Assembly: GCA_003268905.1 (NCBI GenBank)
Contig: QLTU01000007.1
Span: forward strand, 1-64,000
Direction: 5' to 3'
DNA: 64,000 nucleotides
DNA from: Acidovorax defluvii
GTDB taxonomy: Bacteria; Pseudomonadota; Gammaproteobacteria; Burkholderiales; Burkholderiaceae_C
The notes below the pieces were generated by a model, which was given only the letters and a program-made list of their open reading frames with translations, was not told where the DNA came from and made no database searches. Position 1 is the stretch's first letter. Every line of letters begins with the position of its first letter. The position numbers and the translations under genes are program-made. Shown in pieces: positions 7,339 to 16,117 of the stretch.

Positions 7339-8177
7339 CAGGATTCCTTGGCGGTAACCGCGTTATGCACTGGCGCCATGGCGCGCTGGCCGCGTTCACC
7401 CAGAAAAAAGTGTTCTATGAACGGATGAGGGTAGCGCGTCACTTCATGGGGCGTGCCGGTGACGATCACTTTCTTGTCTGCCAGCACAGCCACCCGGGTA
7501 CTCAGCGCAAACAGGGTATCGAGGTCGTGCGTGACCATCACGACGGTCAGGCCCAGCGCTGCATGCAACTCGCGCAGCAGGGCCACAAAATCGTCTGCAC
7601 TGCTGGGGTCAAGCCCCGCCGTGGGCTCATCGAGCAGCAGCAACGGGGGGTCCATGATGAGCGCCCGCGCCAGCGCCACGCGCTTGACCATGCCGCCCGA
7701 CAGGTCGGCGGGCATGCGGGTGGCGTGCTCGGGCTTGAGGCCCACCATCTGCAGTTTGACCAGCGCCGCATCACGCACCACATCGGCCGGCAACGTGCCT
7801 TGCTCACGCAGGGCAAACGCCACGTTGTCGAGCACGTTGAAGGCCGAAAACAGGGCGCCGTGCTGGAACAGCATGCCCACACGGCTGGCAGCGCCTTCGC
7901 GCCCCATTTCCAAGGCCGGCTGGCCCAGCACCGTGACGCTACCGCGCGTCGGCCAGGCCAGGCCCAGCATCTGGCGCAGCAGCACGGTCTTGCCGGTGCC
8001 CGAGCCACCCACCAGCGCCAATATCTCGCCGCGTTGCACCGACAGCTGCAGGTCCTGGTGTACCGAAAAGGCCTCGTTGCCCTTGCCGAACGTGGTCCAC
8101 AGCCCTTGCACGTCCACAACGGGCGGCTCGCCAGGCGCGACGGCGATGTGCCCGGGTTTGGCGGTGCGCTCCGTCAT
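7338..8177 (-). CDS. MlaF-type ABC transporter ATP-binding protein
   Basis: 279-aa ABC ATPase with Walker A GGSGTGKTV, signature LSGGMVKRVALARAL, Walker B LLLLDEPTAGLDP and the H-loop MVTHDLDT. The spacing is that of the MlaF/Ttg2A lipid-transport ATPases. The start at 8177 is chosen because a purine-rich AGAGAGGG precedes the ATG and the MTERTAKPG N-terminus is short. A longer frame to 8213 has no ribosome site. It energises the STAS-MlaE permease encoded 154 bases upstream and overlaps the MCE gene by one base. Confidence 0.92.
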   Translation of the reverse strand: MTERTAKPGHIAVAPGEPPVVDVQGLWTTFGKGNEAFSVHQDLQLSVQRGEILALVGGSGTGKTVLLRQMLGLAWPTRGSVTVLGQPALEMGREGAASRVGMLFQHGALFSAFNVLDNVAFALREQGTLPADVVRDAALVKLQMVGLKPEHATRMPADLSGGMVKRVALARALIMDPPLLLLDEPTAGLDPSSADDFVALLRELHAALGLTVVMVTHDLDTLFALSTRVAVLADKKVIVTGTPHEVTRYPHPFIEHFFLGERGQRAMAPVHNAVTAKES

Positions 8178-8260
8178 GGGCACCCTCTCTTTGAATTTGA
8201 AACTGGCGCGCACGAAGCCAGCGGCCGCCGCTCAAGGGCCGCCCCGCCGAGCTGGCCGCG

Positions 8261-8302
8261 TTCCCCTTCCCGCAAAACAACGTTTTGCGAGAGAAGGGGG
8301 AA
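8261..8302. repeat. strong hairpin between permease and ATPase genes
   Basis: A nested inverted repeat has the inner stem CGCAAAAC/GTTTTGCG (8271-8289, 3-base loop) and the outer arms TTCCCCTTC and GAAGGGGGAA. It lies in the 154-base gap inside the leftward lipid-transport operon. It could be a processing or attenuation site or a REP-like element; there is no following T-run on the minus strand, so simple termination is less likely. Confidence 0.6.
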
Positions 8303-8331
8303 GGCGCGAAGCGCATCAGGGGGATGCTTCC

Positions 8332-9453
8332 TCATATTCCGATGTTCTTGAATGCCACGGCAAACAGCGCATCCACGATGATCACCATGGTGATGGACGT
8401 CACGACCGAGGCCGTCGTGCCCTCGCCCAGGCTCTGCGTATTGGGTTTGACGCGCAGCCCCCAGTGGCAGCCAATCAGGGCTATCAGGGCGCCAAACACC
8501 ACCGATTTGGACATCGCCAGCCCCAGGTTGCCAATCTTCACTGCCGAGGGCAGCGCCTCGACAAAGTACGCCGGCGAAATGTCCATGGCCACATCGGCCG
8601 CCAGCATGCCGCCAGCCAGTGCCGCCAGCGTGGTCCACACGCTGATGAGGGGCATGGCCAGCGCCAGCGCCAGGGTGCGCGGAAGCACCAGGCGAAAGCC
8701 ATGGGGAATGCCCATCACGCGCATGGCATCAAGCTCTTCGGTGACCCGCATCACACCAATCTGCGCCGTAATCGACGAGCCCGACCGCCCCGCCACCAGG
8801 ATGGCCGCCAGCATGGGCCCGAGTTCGCGGATCAGCGAAATGCCCAGAATGTTGACGATGAACGACTCGGCCCCGAACTGGCGCAGCTGCAGGCTCATCA
8901 GGTAGGCCAGCACCACGCCAATGAGAAACCCCACCAGCGCCGTGATGGGCAGCGCCGTGGCACCCATGCGGTACACATGGCCCGACACATCACGCCAGGG
9001 CCCGCGCCCCGGCGCACGCGCCAGCCGCACGAGGTCAAGCATCAGCTGCCCCACCAGCTGCACCATGTGCCTGGCGTGGTCCGCACCATGCAGCACCAGC
9101 ACACCCAGGTGGTCCATCTGCTCGGACAGGCGCCAGGGTTCTGCGGGCGGCGGCACTACGGTGAGGCTTGCCACACGCTCCAGCATGGCGCGCTGGGGGT
9201 CGGTCAGCTGCAAATGCTGCGGCCACTTCTGGCCCCAATGCTTCCAGAGCAACTGCGCGCCCACATGGTCCAGCCACTGCAGGCTGCGCAGGTCCCATCC
9301 TCCCGGAGGCACCGGTTGCTTGCGCAACTGTGCCGCCAGCGCGTGCCAGTGCTCACGGTGGCCCAGCTCGGCCGCACCCCAGCGGCCCAGCAATTGCGCC
9401 TGGGGCCCTTCGGGTGATTCGGCAAAGACGATGCGAGGCGAAAGATCGCTCAT
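8332..9453 (-). CDS. MlaE-type ABC permease with N-terminal STAS-like domain
   Basis: 373-aa protein joining an N-terminal STAS-like domain (about residues 1-110) to an MlaE permease domain (about 125-373). The STAS part shows LLGRWGAAELGHREHW and WDLRSLQWLDHVGAQLLW, resembling MlaB. The permease carries the family blocks IGVVLAYLMSLQLRQFGAE, RELGPMLAAILVAGRSGSSI, a cytoplasmic MRVTEELDAMRVMG helix and a terminal VFGALIALIGCHWGL segment. In E. coli these functions are split between MlaB and MlaE; fused forms are common in Burkholderiales. The start at 9453 (MSDLSPRIVF) is preferred over the Cys-rich upstream extension to 9564. It is the first gene of the leftward lipid-transport operon. Confidence 0.9.
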   Translation of the reverse strand: MSDLSPRIVFAESPEGPQAQLLGRWGAAELGHREHWHALAAQLRKQPVPPGGWDLRSLQWLDHVGAQLLWKHWGQKWPQHLQLTDPQRAMLERVASLTVVPPPAEPWRLSEQMDHLGVLVLHGADHARHMVQLVGQLMLDLVRLARAPGRGPWRDVSGHVYRMGATALPITALVGFLIGVVLAYLMSLQLRQFGAESFIVNILGISLIRELGPMLAAILVAGRSGSSITAQIGVMRVTEELDAMRVMGIPHGFRLVLPRTLALALAMPLISVWTTLAALAGGMLAADVAMDISPAYFVEALPSAVKIGNLGLAMSKSVVFGALIALIGCHWGLRVKPNTQSLGEGTTASVVTSITMVIIVDALFAVAFKNIGI

Positions 9454-9570
9454 GGATGGGGCGGCGCAAGCCACCATGGTTGGAAAAAAGCAAAAGCAGC
9501 GCAAACGGCCTGGGCCCGGACCATGCGCCAAGCACAAGCACAGCCGCGAGCACTGTGCGTGCAATTATTA

Positions 9571-9620
9571 TCAAAATAGCCTCCGGCGCAATACCATAAA
9601 GCACTATTAGCTACAAATTG
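9571..9620 (+). repeat. Comamonadaceae two-hairpin intergenic repeat, copy 3
   Basis: This degenerate copy (TCAAAATAGCCTCCGGCGCA, then ATACCATAAAGCACTATTAGC) lies in the 271-base gap between the divergent permease and GMC oxidoreductase genes. That gap must also hold both promoters. Confidence 0.75.
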
Positions 9621-9724
9621 CGTAGTAACTGGCGTTTGCCCCCTCGACAGACGGATTGCCCGCCGCACAATGGTGCGCAGACCCTTTTCTTGTTTCGCGC
9701 AGCGCCGCAGTCCGCTTTCATCCC

Positions 9725-11410
9725 ATGAGTGACACCACGTTTGACTACATCATCATCGGCGGCGGCACGGCCGGCGCCCTGCTTTGCAACCGCCTGAGTG
9801 CCGACGGCCGCAGCCGGGTGCTTCTGATTGAAGCCGGCCGCAAAGACGATTACCACTGGATTCATATCCCCGTGGGCTACCTCTACTGCATCGGCAACCC
9901 CCGCACCGACTGGCTTTACAACACCGAACCCGACGCCGGGCTGAACGGCCGCACGCTGCGCTACCCGCGTGGCAAAACGCTGGGCGGCTGCAGCAGCATC
10001 AACGGCATGATCTACATGCGCGGCCAGGCGCGCGACTACGACCAGTGGGCCGAACTGACGGGTGACGACAGCTGGCGCTGGGACAACGCCCTGCCCTATT
10101 TCCGCCGCCACGAGGACCACTGGCGCCTCGACCAGCCCAGCGGTGTGAATGAAAATTTCAAACGCCTGCACGGCAGCAAGAGCACTGGCGGCACGGGCGA
10201 ATGGCGCGTGGAAAAGCAGCGCCTGCGCTGGGATGTACTGGATGCTTTTGCCCAGGCCGCGCAACAAGCGGGCATTCCGGCCACCGATGATTTCAACGGC
10301 GGCAGCAACGAAGGCGTGGGTTACTTCGAGGTCAACCAGAAAAATGGCTGGCGCTGGAACACCGCCAAGGCCTTTTTGCGCCCCACCTGCTACGGACGCC
10401 CCAACTTCGAGATGTGGACCGCCGCCCAGGCGGCCAAGCTTCTCACCGCGACGCAGCCGGACGGTAGCCGCCGCTGCACCGGCGTGCAGGTGTGGGACGG
10501 CCATGAGATGGTCACAGCCCGCGCCACGCACGAGGTCATCCTGAGCGCCGGCGCGGTCAATTCGCCCCAATTGCTGCAACTGTCAGGCATCGGCCCTGCA
10601 GCGCTACTGCGCCAGCATGGCATTGACGTGGTGCACGACCTGCCCGGCGTGGGCGCCAACCTGCAAGACCACCTGCAGATCCGCACCGTGTTCAAAGTGC
10701 AGGGCGTGGAGACACTCAACACCATGGCCAACTCGCTGTGGGGCAAGGCCAAGATCGGACTGGAATACGCCCTCAAGCGCAGCGGACCCATGAGCATGGC
10801 GCCCTCGCAGCTGGGCGCCTTCACGCGCAGCAGCCCCGACCAGCCCTGGCCCAACATCGAATACCACGTGCAACCGCTGTCGCTCGATGCCTTTGGTGAG
10901 CCGCTGCACAGCTTTCCGGCCTTCACGGCCAGCGTGTGCAACCTCAACCCCACCAGCCGGGGCAGCGTGCAGATCAAGACGGGCCGCTTTCAGGACGCGC
11001 CCGCCATCGCCCCCCGCTACCTCAGCACCCCCGAGGATCGCAAGGTGGCGGCCGATAGCCTGCGCGTCACGCGCCGCATCGTTGCGCAATCGGCGCTGAG
11101 CCGGTACCAGCCCCAGGAATGGAAACCCGGCACGCAATATGAAACCGATGAAGACCTGGCCCGGCTGGCCGGCGACATTGCCACCACCATCTTCCACCCC
11201 GTGGGCACAACCAAGATGGGGCGCGATGGCGACCCGATGGCGGCGCTCACCCCACAGTTGCGGGTGCGCGGCATTGACGGCCTGCGCGTGGTGGATGCCG
11301 GGGCCATGCCCACCATCACCAGCGGCAACACCAATTCGCCCACGCTGATGCTGGCCGAAAAGGCCGCCGAATGGATCCTGGAGGCGCGCAAGGCGGCATC
11401 CGGGCACTGA
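9725..11410 (+). CDS. GMC family FAD-dependent oxidoreductase (choline/alcohol dehydrogenase type)
   Basis: 561-aa flavoprotein. The FAD Rossmann motif GGGTAGALLCNRLS is at about residues 12-25, followed by the VLLIEAG strand. GMC signature 1 is GKTLGGCSSINGMIYMRG (about 83-100) and signature 2 GAVNSPQLLQLSGIGP (about 278-293). The C-terminal catalytic region has the active-site His in IFHPVGTTKMG and the SGNTNSPTLMLAEKAA end. These enzymes oxidise a primary alcohol to an aldehyde with FAD; relatives include BetA and AlkJ, and the true substrate cannot be told. The start ATG at 9725 gives MSDTTFDYIIIGGG. No bet genes flank it, so a choline role is not supported by context. Confidence 0.88.
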   Translation: MSDTTFDYIIIGGGTAGALLCNRLSADGRSRVLLIEAGRKDDYHWIHIPVGYLYCIGNPRTDWLYNTEPDAGLNGRTLRYPRGKTLGGCSSINGMIYMRGQARDYDQWAELTGDDSWRWDNALPYFRRHEDHWRLDQPSGVNENFKRLHGSKSTGGTGEWRVEKQRLRWDVLDAFAQAAQQAGIPATDDFNGGSNEGVGYFEVNQKNGWRWNTAKAFLRPTCYGRPNFEMWTAAQAAKLLTATQPDGSRRCTGVQVWDGHEMVTARATHEVILSAGAVNSPQLLQLSGIGPAALLRQHGIDVVHDLPGVGANLQDHLQIRTVFKVQGVETLNTMANSLWGKAKIGLEYALKRSGPMSMAPSQLGAFTRSSPDQPWPNIEYHVQPLSLDAFGEPLHSFPAFTASVCNLNPTSRGSVQIKTGRFQDAPAIAPRYLSTPEDRKVAADSLRVTRRIVAQSALSRYQPQEWKPGTQYETDEDLARLAGDIATTIFHPVGTTKMGRDGDPMAALTPQLRVRGIDGLRVVDAGAMPTITSGNTNSPTLMLAEKAAEWILEARKAASGH

Positions 11411-11478
11411 CACAGCCGCCCGGTCGTACCGCCCATGCAGTGACGCCCCCTGAAGAAAGGCCGCAGACTCGGACAGCT

Positions 11479-11796
11479 TCAGCGAATACCACCCACATAC
11501 CGCGGCACCTCGGGCGACGGCGCGATGCGCTGGCGCACTGCCTGCGTGGCCACGTCCAGTAACGGGCGGCGCTCCGCGCCGGGTGGGGCGGCATGGATGG
11601 CGTGGTCCAGGCGTGCAGCCCACTCGGCCAATTCGGGCTCGCCGTCTTCCTGTGCACGCTGGCGGGCAAAGCGCACGATCTCCAGGGCATATGCGGCATT
11701 GACCGCCATCCACTCGGTGTAGGTCACGCGCCCCGTCTTGCGGCGCAGCAGCACATGCAGGTGGGCAGCAATGGCAAGCTTGTCGGCTTCAGACAT
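11479..11796 (-). CDS. hypothetical protein downstream of the ammonium transporter
   Basis: 105-aa soluble protein, predicted helical throughout (MSEADKLAIAAHLHVLLRRKTGRVTYTEWM), with many charged residues and no recognised domain. It begins 11 bases after the amt stop on the same strand and is probably co-transcribed. The sequence looks like a real gene (no shadow: its frame carries strong codon structure up to a natural stop). Function is unknown; the usual amt partner GlnK has a quite different sequence, so this is not a PII protein. Confidence 0.65.
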   Translation of the reverse strand: MSEADKLAIAAHLHVLLRRKTGRVTYTEWMAVNAAYALEIVRFARQRAQEDGEPELAEWAARLDHAIHAAPPGAERRPLLDVATQAVRQRIAPSPEVPRYVGGIR

Positions 11797-11807
11797 GGCA
11801 CAACCCT

Positions 11808-13182
11808 TCAACCCGCCAGGCGCTCGCGGTGCTGGGCGATGTCGAGCCCGGTCTGCTCGCTCTGAGCATCCACACGCAGGCCCATCGCAAAGTTGATGAC
11901 CCACAGCAGCGCGGCCGTCACCACCAGGCTGTAGGCCATCACCGCGCCTACACCAATGGCCTGGGTGAACAGGCTGGCTTGCACGCCCCCCCACGGTTTC
12001 GCTGGCCAGCACGCCCGTCAGTAACGAGCCCACGATGCCGCCAATTCCGTGCACACCAAATACATCCAGCGAATCATCGGCACGGAGGAGGCGCTTGAGC
12101 CCGGTTGCGCCCCAGTAGCACGCAAGGCCTGCGACCAGGCCGATCACCACCGCAGAGCGCAGCGTGACAAAGCCTGCAGCGGGCGTGATGGCCACCAATC
12201 CCGCCACCAGGCCCGAGCAAAGACCCAGCAGGGATGGGCGCCCCCGCACCACCCATTCGCCCAGCATCCACGACAACGCGCCCGCCGCCGCTGCCAGGTG
12301 GGTGACGGCCATCGCCAAGCCGGCACGCCCGTCCGCCGCCACGGCAGAGCCCGCGTTGAAGCCAAACCAGCCCACCCACAACATGCCCGCGCCCGCCATG
12401 GTGAGCCCTAGGTTGTAAGGCTCGAAAGGCTCTCGGCCATAGCCCGTGCGGCGGCCGAGAAACCATGCGCACACCAGTCCGGCAACGCCCGCGTTCACGT
12501 GCACCACCGAACCGCCGGCAAAATCCAGCGTCCCCATCTGCGCCAGCCAACCCCCTGGCTCCCACACCCAGTGCGCCACCGGGGCATAGACCAGCAAGCT
12601 CCACAGACCAATGAAAATCAGCATGGCCGCGAACCGCATGCGCTCAACCAGCGCGCCCACCAGCAACGCCGCGGTGATGACGGCAAACGTGAGCTGGAAC
12701 ATGGCGTACACCGACTCAGGGATATGGGGCGCCACGTGGCTCACCGCGAGCTTGCCAGCTGCCAGCTGGAAATCGAGCCCGGTGAATCCCATGCGGTCCA
12801 CGCCGCCAAGCCATGCGCTGCCCGGCGTGAACGCCAGCGAATACCCCGCCGCGAACCACAGCATGCTGACCAGTGCCGCAACGGCCACCACGCTCGCCAT
12901 GGTGTTCAGCACGTTCTTCCTGCGCACCATGCCGGCATAGAAAAGTGCGATTCCCGGAAGCGTCATCAACAGCACCAAGGCGGTGGAAGTCATCATCCAG
13001 CCGGTGTGTGCCGCACTCACGACGCTGTGGTCGACCAGCGCGGGGCGCGTTGCGGGCGTTGCAGTCGCAGCCGCCGCCACAACCACTTGGGCAGCCTGTG
13101 GCCCGGTTTGCGCCGTTGCACCGATGCACAACCCCAGACTCAGCGACAGCATCGCCATCAACCGCTGCATGAATGTCCGCAT
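11808..13182 (-). pseudogene. amt: ammonium transporter, frameshifted near the C-terminus
   Basis: Amt/Rh-family channel with an N-terminal signal peptide (MRTFMQRLMAML to GATAQ), then about 11 membrane segments. Family landmarks include GIALFYAGMVRRKN, DFAGGSVVHVNAGVAG (first channel His) and DVFGVHGIGGIVGSLLTG (second His). At 11986-11992 the plus strand has seven C residues where six keep the family frame. Beyond that point the expected end (FTQAIGVGAVMAYSLVVTAA, then INFAMGLRVDAQSEQTGLD) is read in the shifted frame to TGA at 11810-11808. Without the extra base it would encode about 457 residues. Either the last transmembrane helix is truly lost or the run is a sequencing error. The ATG 13182 has GGGGAG upstream. 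Confidence 0.85.
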
Positions 13183-13546
13183 AAAGACTCCCCTTTCGCC
13201 AATGGTTTCCAACGCATTGCACGAGCCATGCCAGCCAGCGGCTTCGATTGAAGGCAAAAACTGCGTCTGAACCGCTGCATAGGGGTGCGGGAAACTCCCA
13301 ATGCACCATCGGAGTGCAACCATTACAGTTGCCCCACTCGAAAGCGCGCTCCGGTGTGCCAAGCGAGGGGCCCGAGGAGACATCTTTTCTACCAATAACC
13401 AAATTTAAAGCACCCAACGAGGTGCATCCTTTTATAAGCGCTGGCGATCCCAGCGCTTTTTTCTTGCCCATTTTCTGTGCGCAGCACCGGAACCACGGGG
13501 CAAGCAATCACGAAATTGATAGCACTCACGGTGCGAAAATCCTGGG
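13183..13546. promoter_or_regulatory. divergent amt / TSUP regulatory region with possible leader RNA
   Basis: 364 non-coding bases separate the divergent amt and TSUP genes. The left part contains the amt promoter and ribosome site. The right part (about 13320-13465) contains on the plus strand a small hairpin GCACC/GGTGC at 13410-13425 and then a strong intrinsic terminator, with no plus-strand gene before it. This fits either an untranslated leader with attenuation of the TSUP gene or a free small RNA. No known riboswitch class was recognised. Confidence 0.5.
13436..13462 (+). terminator. orphan Rho-independent terminator upstream of the TSUP gene
   Basis: The perfect 9-bp stem AAGCGCTGG/CCAGCGCTT with a 5-base loop ends in six T. 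It lies 85 bases before ATG 13547 and points in the same direction as the TSUP gene, with no coding sequence ahead of it. Confidence 0.8.
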
Positions 13547-14305
13547 ATGGAATGGATTTTTATTACCCTGGCCTCGCTGCTCGCAGGTTTTGTGGATGCG
13601 ATCGTGGGCGGTGGGGGGCTGGTTATGGTTCCAGCGCTGTTTGCGGCTTTTCCGGGCGCGCCACCGGCCACGCTGCTGGGCACCAACAAGGCCGCAGCGG
13701 TATGGGGAACGGCCATGGCCACCTGGCAATACGGTCGGCGTGTGCAGATACGCTGGTCTGCCATGCTGCCTGCTGCAGCGGCCGGATTCATGGGCGCATT
13801 CGCCGGCGCGTGGGCTGTCACGGTGGTGTCGGCAGATTTTCTGCGCAAGCTGCTGCCACTCGTCTTGCTGGGCGTGCTGGTCTACACACTCGCAAAAAAA
13901 GAGTTGGGACGACACCACAAGCCCCGCCATGAGGGGCGGGCCGAGGTGCTGATCGCCAGCCTGATCGGTGCGCTCATCGGTTTTTATGACGGTTTCTTCG
14001 GCCCCGGTACCGGCAGCTTCTTTGTTTTTCTGTTCGTGCGCCTGCTGGGCTATGACTTTCTCAACGCATCAGCGTCGGCCAAGCTGCTCAATTGCGCCAC
14101 CAACATCGCGGCCATTGCGCTCTTTGCCGCCAAAGGCCATGTGTGGTGGCACTTCGCCGTGACGCTGGCGGTGGCGAACATCGTGGGAAGCCTGCTGGGC
14201 ACGCACATGGCGCTCAAACACGGCACCGGCTTTGTGCGCGGCATTTTCATCGTGGTCGTGGGTACTTTGATTCTCAAGACGGGCTACGACGCCTTCCTGC
14301 GCTAA
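13547..14305 (+). CDS. TSUP family (TauE/SafE) membrane exporter
   Basis: 252-aa integral membrane protein with about eight hydrophobic segments and the two TSUP half-repeats. The first half carries GFVDAIVGGGGLVMVPAL and the LLGTNKAAAVWGTA motif. The second half carries IGFYDGFFGPGTGSFFVF and ASASAKLLNCATNIAA. The family exports sulfite, sulfoacetate or related organosulfur anions, but substrates vary and cannot be assigned here. It starts at ATG 13547 (MEWIFITLASLLAGF). It is monocistronic and preceded by an unexplained terminator. Confidence 0.88.
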   Translation: MEWIFITLASLLAGFVDAIVGGGGLVMVPALFAAFPGAPPATLLGTNKAAAVWGTAMATWQYGRRVQIRWSAMLPAAAAGFMGAFAGAWAVTVVSADFLRKLLPLVLLGVLVYTLAKKELGRHHKPRHEGRAEVLIASLIGALIGFYDGFFGPGTGSFFVFLFVRLLGYDFLNASASAKLLNCATNIAAIALFAAKGHVWWHFAVTLAVANIVGSLLGTHMALKHGTGFVRGIFIVVVGTLILKTGYDAFLR

Positions 14306-14423
14306 AGCCCCACAGGGCGCCCACCGCAACCGCCGCGCGGGCGGCCGAAAGGTCATGCGACACTCTGCCGCGCAGCCGCGAGTCAGGGTTGTCCGCCATA
14401 GGCCCCGCGGCCCAGGCGCCATT

Positions 14424-14429
14424 TATAAT
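14424..14429 (+). promoter_or_regulatory. candidate -10 box of the amino-acid ABC operon
   Basis: A perfect TATAAT lies in an otherwise GC-rich gap 116 bases before the binding-protein start. No good -35 hexamer is seen at the usual spacing, so this is only a candidate. The rest of the 239-base gap shows nothing else. Confidence 0.35.
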
Positions 14430-14544
14430 TGCGGCAGATTTGTGACGCCCACCATCTTTGGGTACTATCATTTCCTTGGCTCCGGTTGCGTGACCCGCAA
14501 GCCGGATTTTTTGTATCTGCACCACCCCACGACAGGATTCCCCC

Positions 14545-15306
14545 ATGAAATTCTTCAAGGTCATCGCATCTACCCTGGCCCTGTGTGCTGCTTTTTCCAT
14601 ACAGGCCCGCTCCCTCGATGACATCAAGAAGAGTGGCAAGATCATTGTGGCCACCGAAGGACAGTTTGCGCCCTTCAACTACTTCAAGGGCACCACCCTG
14701 ACGGGTTTCGAGGTGGAAGTGGCAGAACTCGCCGCCAAAAAGATGGGCCTGAAAATTGAATGGAAAACCATCGGTTTTGACGCTCTGCTGACCGGCCTGA
14801 AGCAGGACCGCTGGGATCTGGTGATTGCATCGCACGGCGTGACCGAAGAACGCGCCAAGGCCGTCACGTTCACCGCTCCGCACTACTGCTCTGGCGGCAT
14901 GGTGATCGCCATGGACCCTGCCATCCGCAGTGCCAAGGACCTGGCCGGCAAGACCGTTGCAGTGCAGACCGGCACCAGCTATCTGGAAAACGTCCAAAAG
15001 GTCACAACGATCAAGGAAATGAAGAATTTCCCCACCGATGTGGACGCGCGCAGCGCGCTCACCTCGCGCCGGGTGGACGCTTGGGTGACCGACCGTTTCG
15101 TGGCCAAGGAAATGGTGGCCAAGAACCCCACGGCCGGCCTCAAGCTGGGTGAAATGGTGTTCATCGAGCGCATTGCCTCGGCAGTCGCCAAGGGCAACCA
15201 GGCCCTGGCAGACGCATGGAACGAGGCTCTGGCCGAAACCATGGCCGATGGCAGCTACGCCGCCGTGTCCAAGAAGTACTTCAACGAAGACGTACGCTGT
15301 AACTGA
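14545..15306 (+). CDS. periplasmic amino-acid-binding protein of an ABC transporter
   Basis: 253-aa family-3 solute-binding protein. A Sec signal peptide (MKFFKVIASTLALCAAF to IQA) precedes the two-lobed domain, with GKIIVATEGQFAPFNY, GFEVEVAELAAKKMG, WDLVIASHGVTEERAKAV and GKTVAVQTGTSY. The ligand-carboxylate region resembles glutamine/polar-amino-acid binders. It delivers substrate to the permease and ATPase encoded immediately downstream (15335 and 16114). The exact amino acid cannot be read from the sequence. Confidence 0.9.
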   Translation: MKFFKVIASTLALCAAFSIQARSLDDIKKSGKIIVATEGQFAPFNYFKGTTLTGFEVEVAELAAKKMGLKIEWKTIGFDALLTGLKQDRWDLVIASHGVTEERAKAVTFTAPHYCSGGMVIAMDPAIRSAKDLAGKTVAVQTGTSYLENVQKVTTIKEMKNFPTDVDARSALTSRRVDAWVTDRFVAKEMVAKNPTAGLKLGEMVFIERIASAVAKGNQALADAWNEALAETMADGSYAAVSKKYFNEDVRCN

Positions 15307-15334
15307 GAACGGGGGCTCCGGCCCTCTCTGATCC

Positions 15335-16117
15335 ATGCTCATTGCCCTTTGGCCGCGCCACTGGAGCCGCCAGCAGCGCAGCAACGCTACGCTGGTTGCG
15401 GCTCTGGTCCTCATGGTGGTCATGCTGGCCCTTCTCGGCCAGATACTCTCCCTGTTCCCCGAACCCATTGGCTCCAACGCACAGGCGTTTTCCGATGGCG
15501 CACGCACCACGCTGTGGCTCACGCTGATCAGCGGCGCGGTGGGCCTGATCCTGGGCACCGCTGCGGCGCTGGCGCGCACCGCCCGCTGGATCGGCTTGCG
15601 CTGGCTGTCGGGTTTTTATATCTGGGCGATCCGCGGAACACCGCTGCTGGTCCAGATCCTGTTTGTCTACTTCGCGCTTCCGGTGCTGGTGCCGGGCCTG
15701 AATCTGCCTGACTTTGCCGCCGCCGTGGTGGCGCTGGGCCTGAACGTGGGCGCCTACAACGCCGAGGCTATCCGCGCGGGCCTGCTGGCGGTGCCCCGGG
15801 GCCAGACCGAAGCCGCGCGTGCGCTGGGCCTTGGCCGGGGCCATGTGTTTTTCGATGTGGTGTTCCCGCAGGCTTTCAAGATATCGCTGCCGCCCCTGGT
15901 CAGCAATTTCGTGGCGCTGCTCAAGGATTCTTCACTGGCCTATGCCATTGGCGTGGTGGAACTCACCAATGTGGGCAACCGCATCCAGTCGGCAACGTTT
16001 CAACCCATTGCCACCTTGACCACGGTAGCCCTGACTTACCTGCTGCTGACCACGCTGGTGACCCAGCTATCCAATGCCATCGAACACCGGTTTGATGTGG
16101 AAGGACGCATCCAATGA
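15335..16117 (+). CDS. polar amino-acid ABC transporter permease
   Basis: 260-aa inner-membrane permease of the HisMQ family with about five membrane segments. The family start of the core domain is seen in [20 protein letters not shown]. The EAA loop reads [24 protein letters not shown], and the domain ends in [17 protein letters not shown]. It starts 28 bases after the binding-protein stop and overlaps the ATPase gene start by four bases (ATGA), so the three genes form one operon. A single permease gene implies a homodimeric channel. Confidence 0.92.
   Translation: MLIALWPRHWSRQQRSNATLVAALVLMVVMLALLGQILSLFPEPIGSNAQAFSDGARTTLWLTLISGAVGLILGTAAALARTARWIGLRWLSGFYIWAIRGTPLLVQILFVYFALPVLVPGLNLPDFAAAVVALGLNVGAYNAEAIRAGLLAVPRGQTEAARALGLGRGHVFFDVVFPQAFKISLPPLVSNFVALLKDSSLAYAIGVVELTNVGNRIQSATFQPIATLTTVALTYLLLTTLVTQLSNAIEHRFDVEGRIQ

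Noticed and set aside
7453-9417. Plus-strand open frame of 654 codons opposite the lipid-transport operon
   Set aside because: Composition is Ser/Arg/Pro-rich without motifs, while the minus strand carries clear ATPase and MlaE signatures across the same bases.
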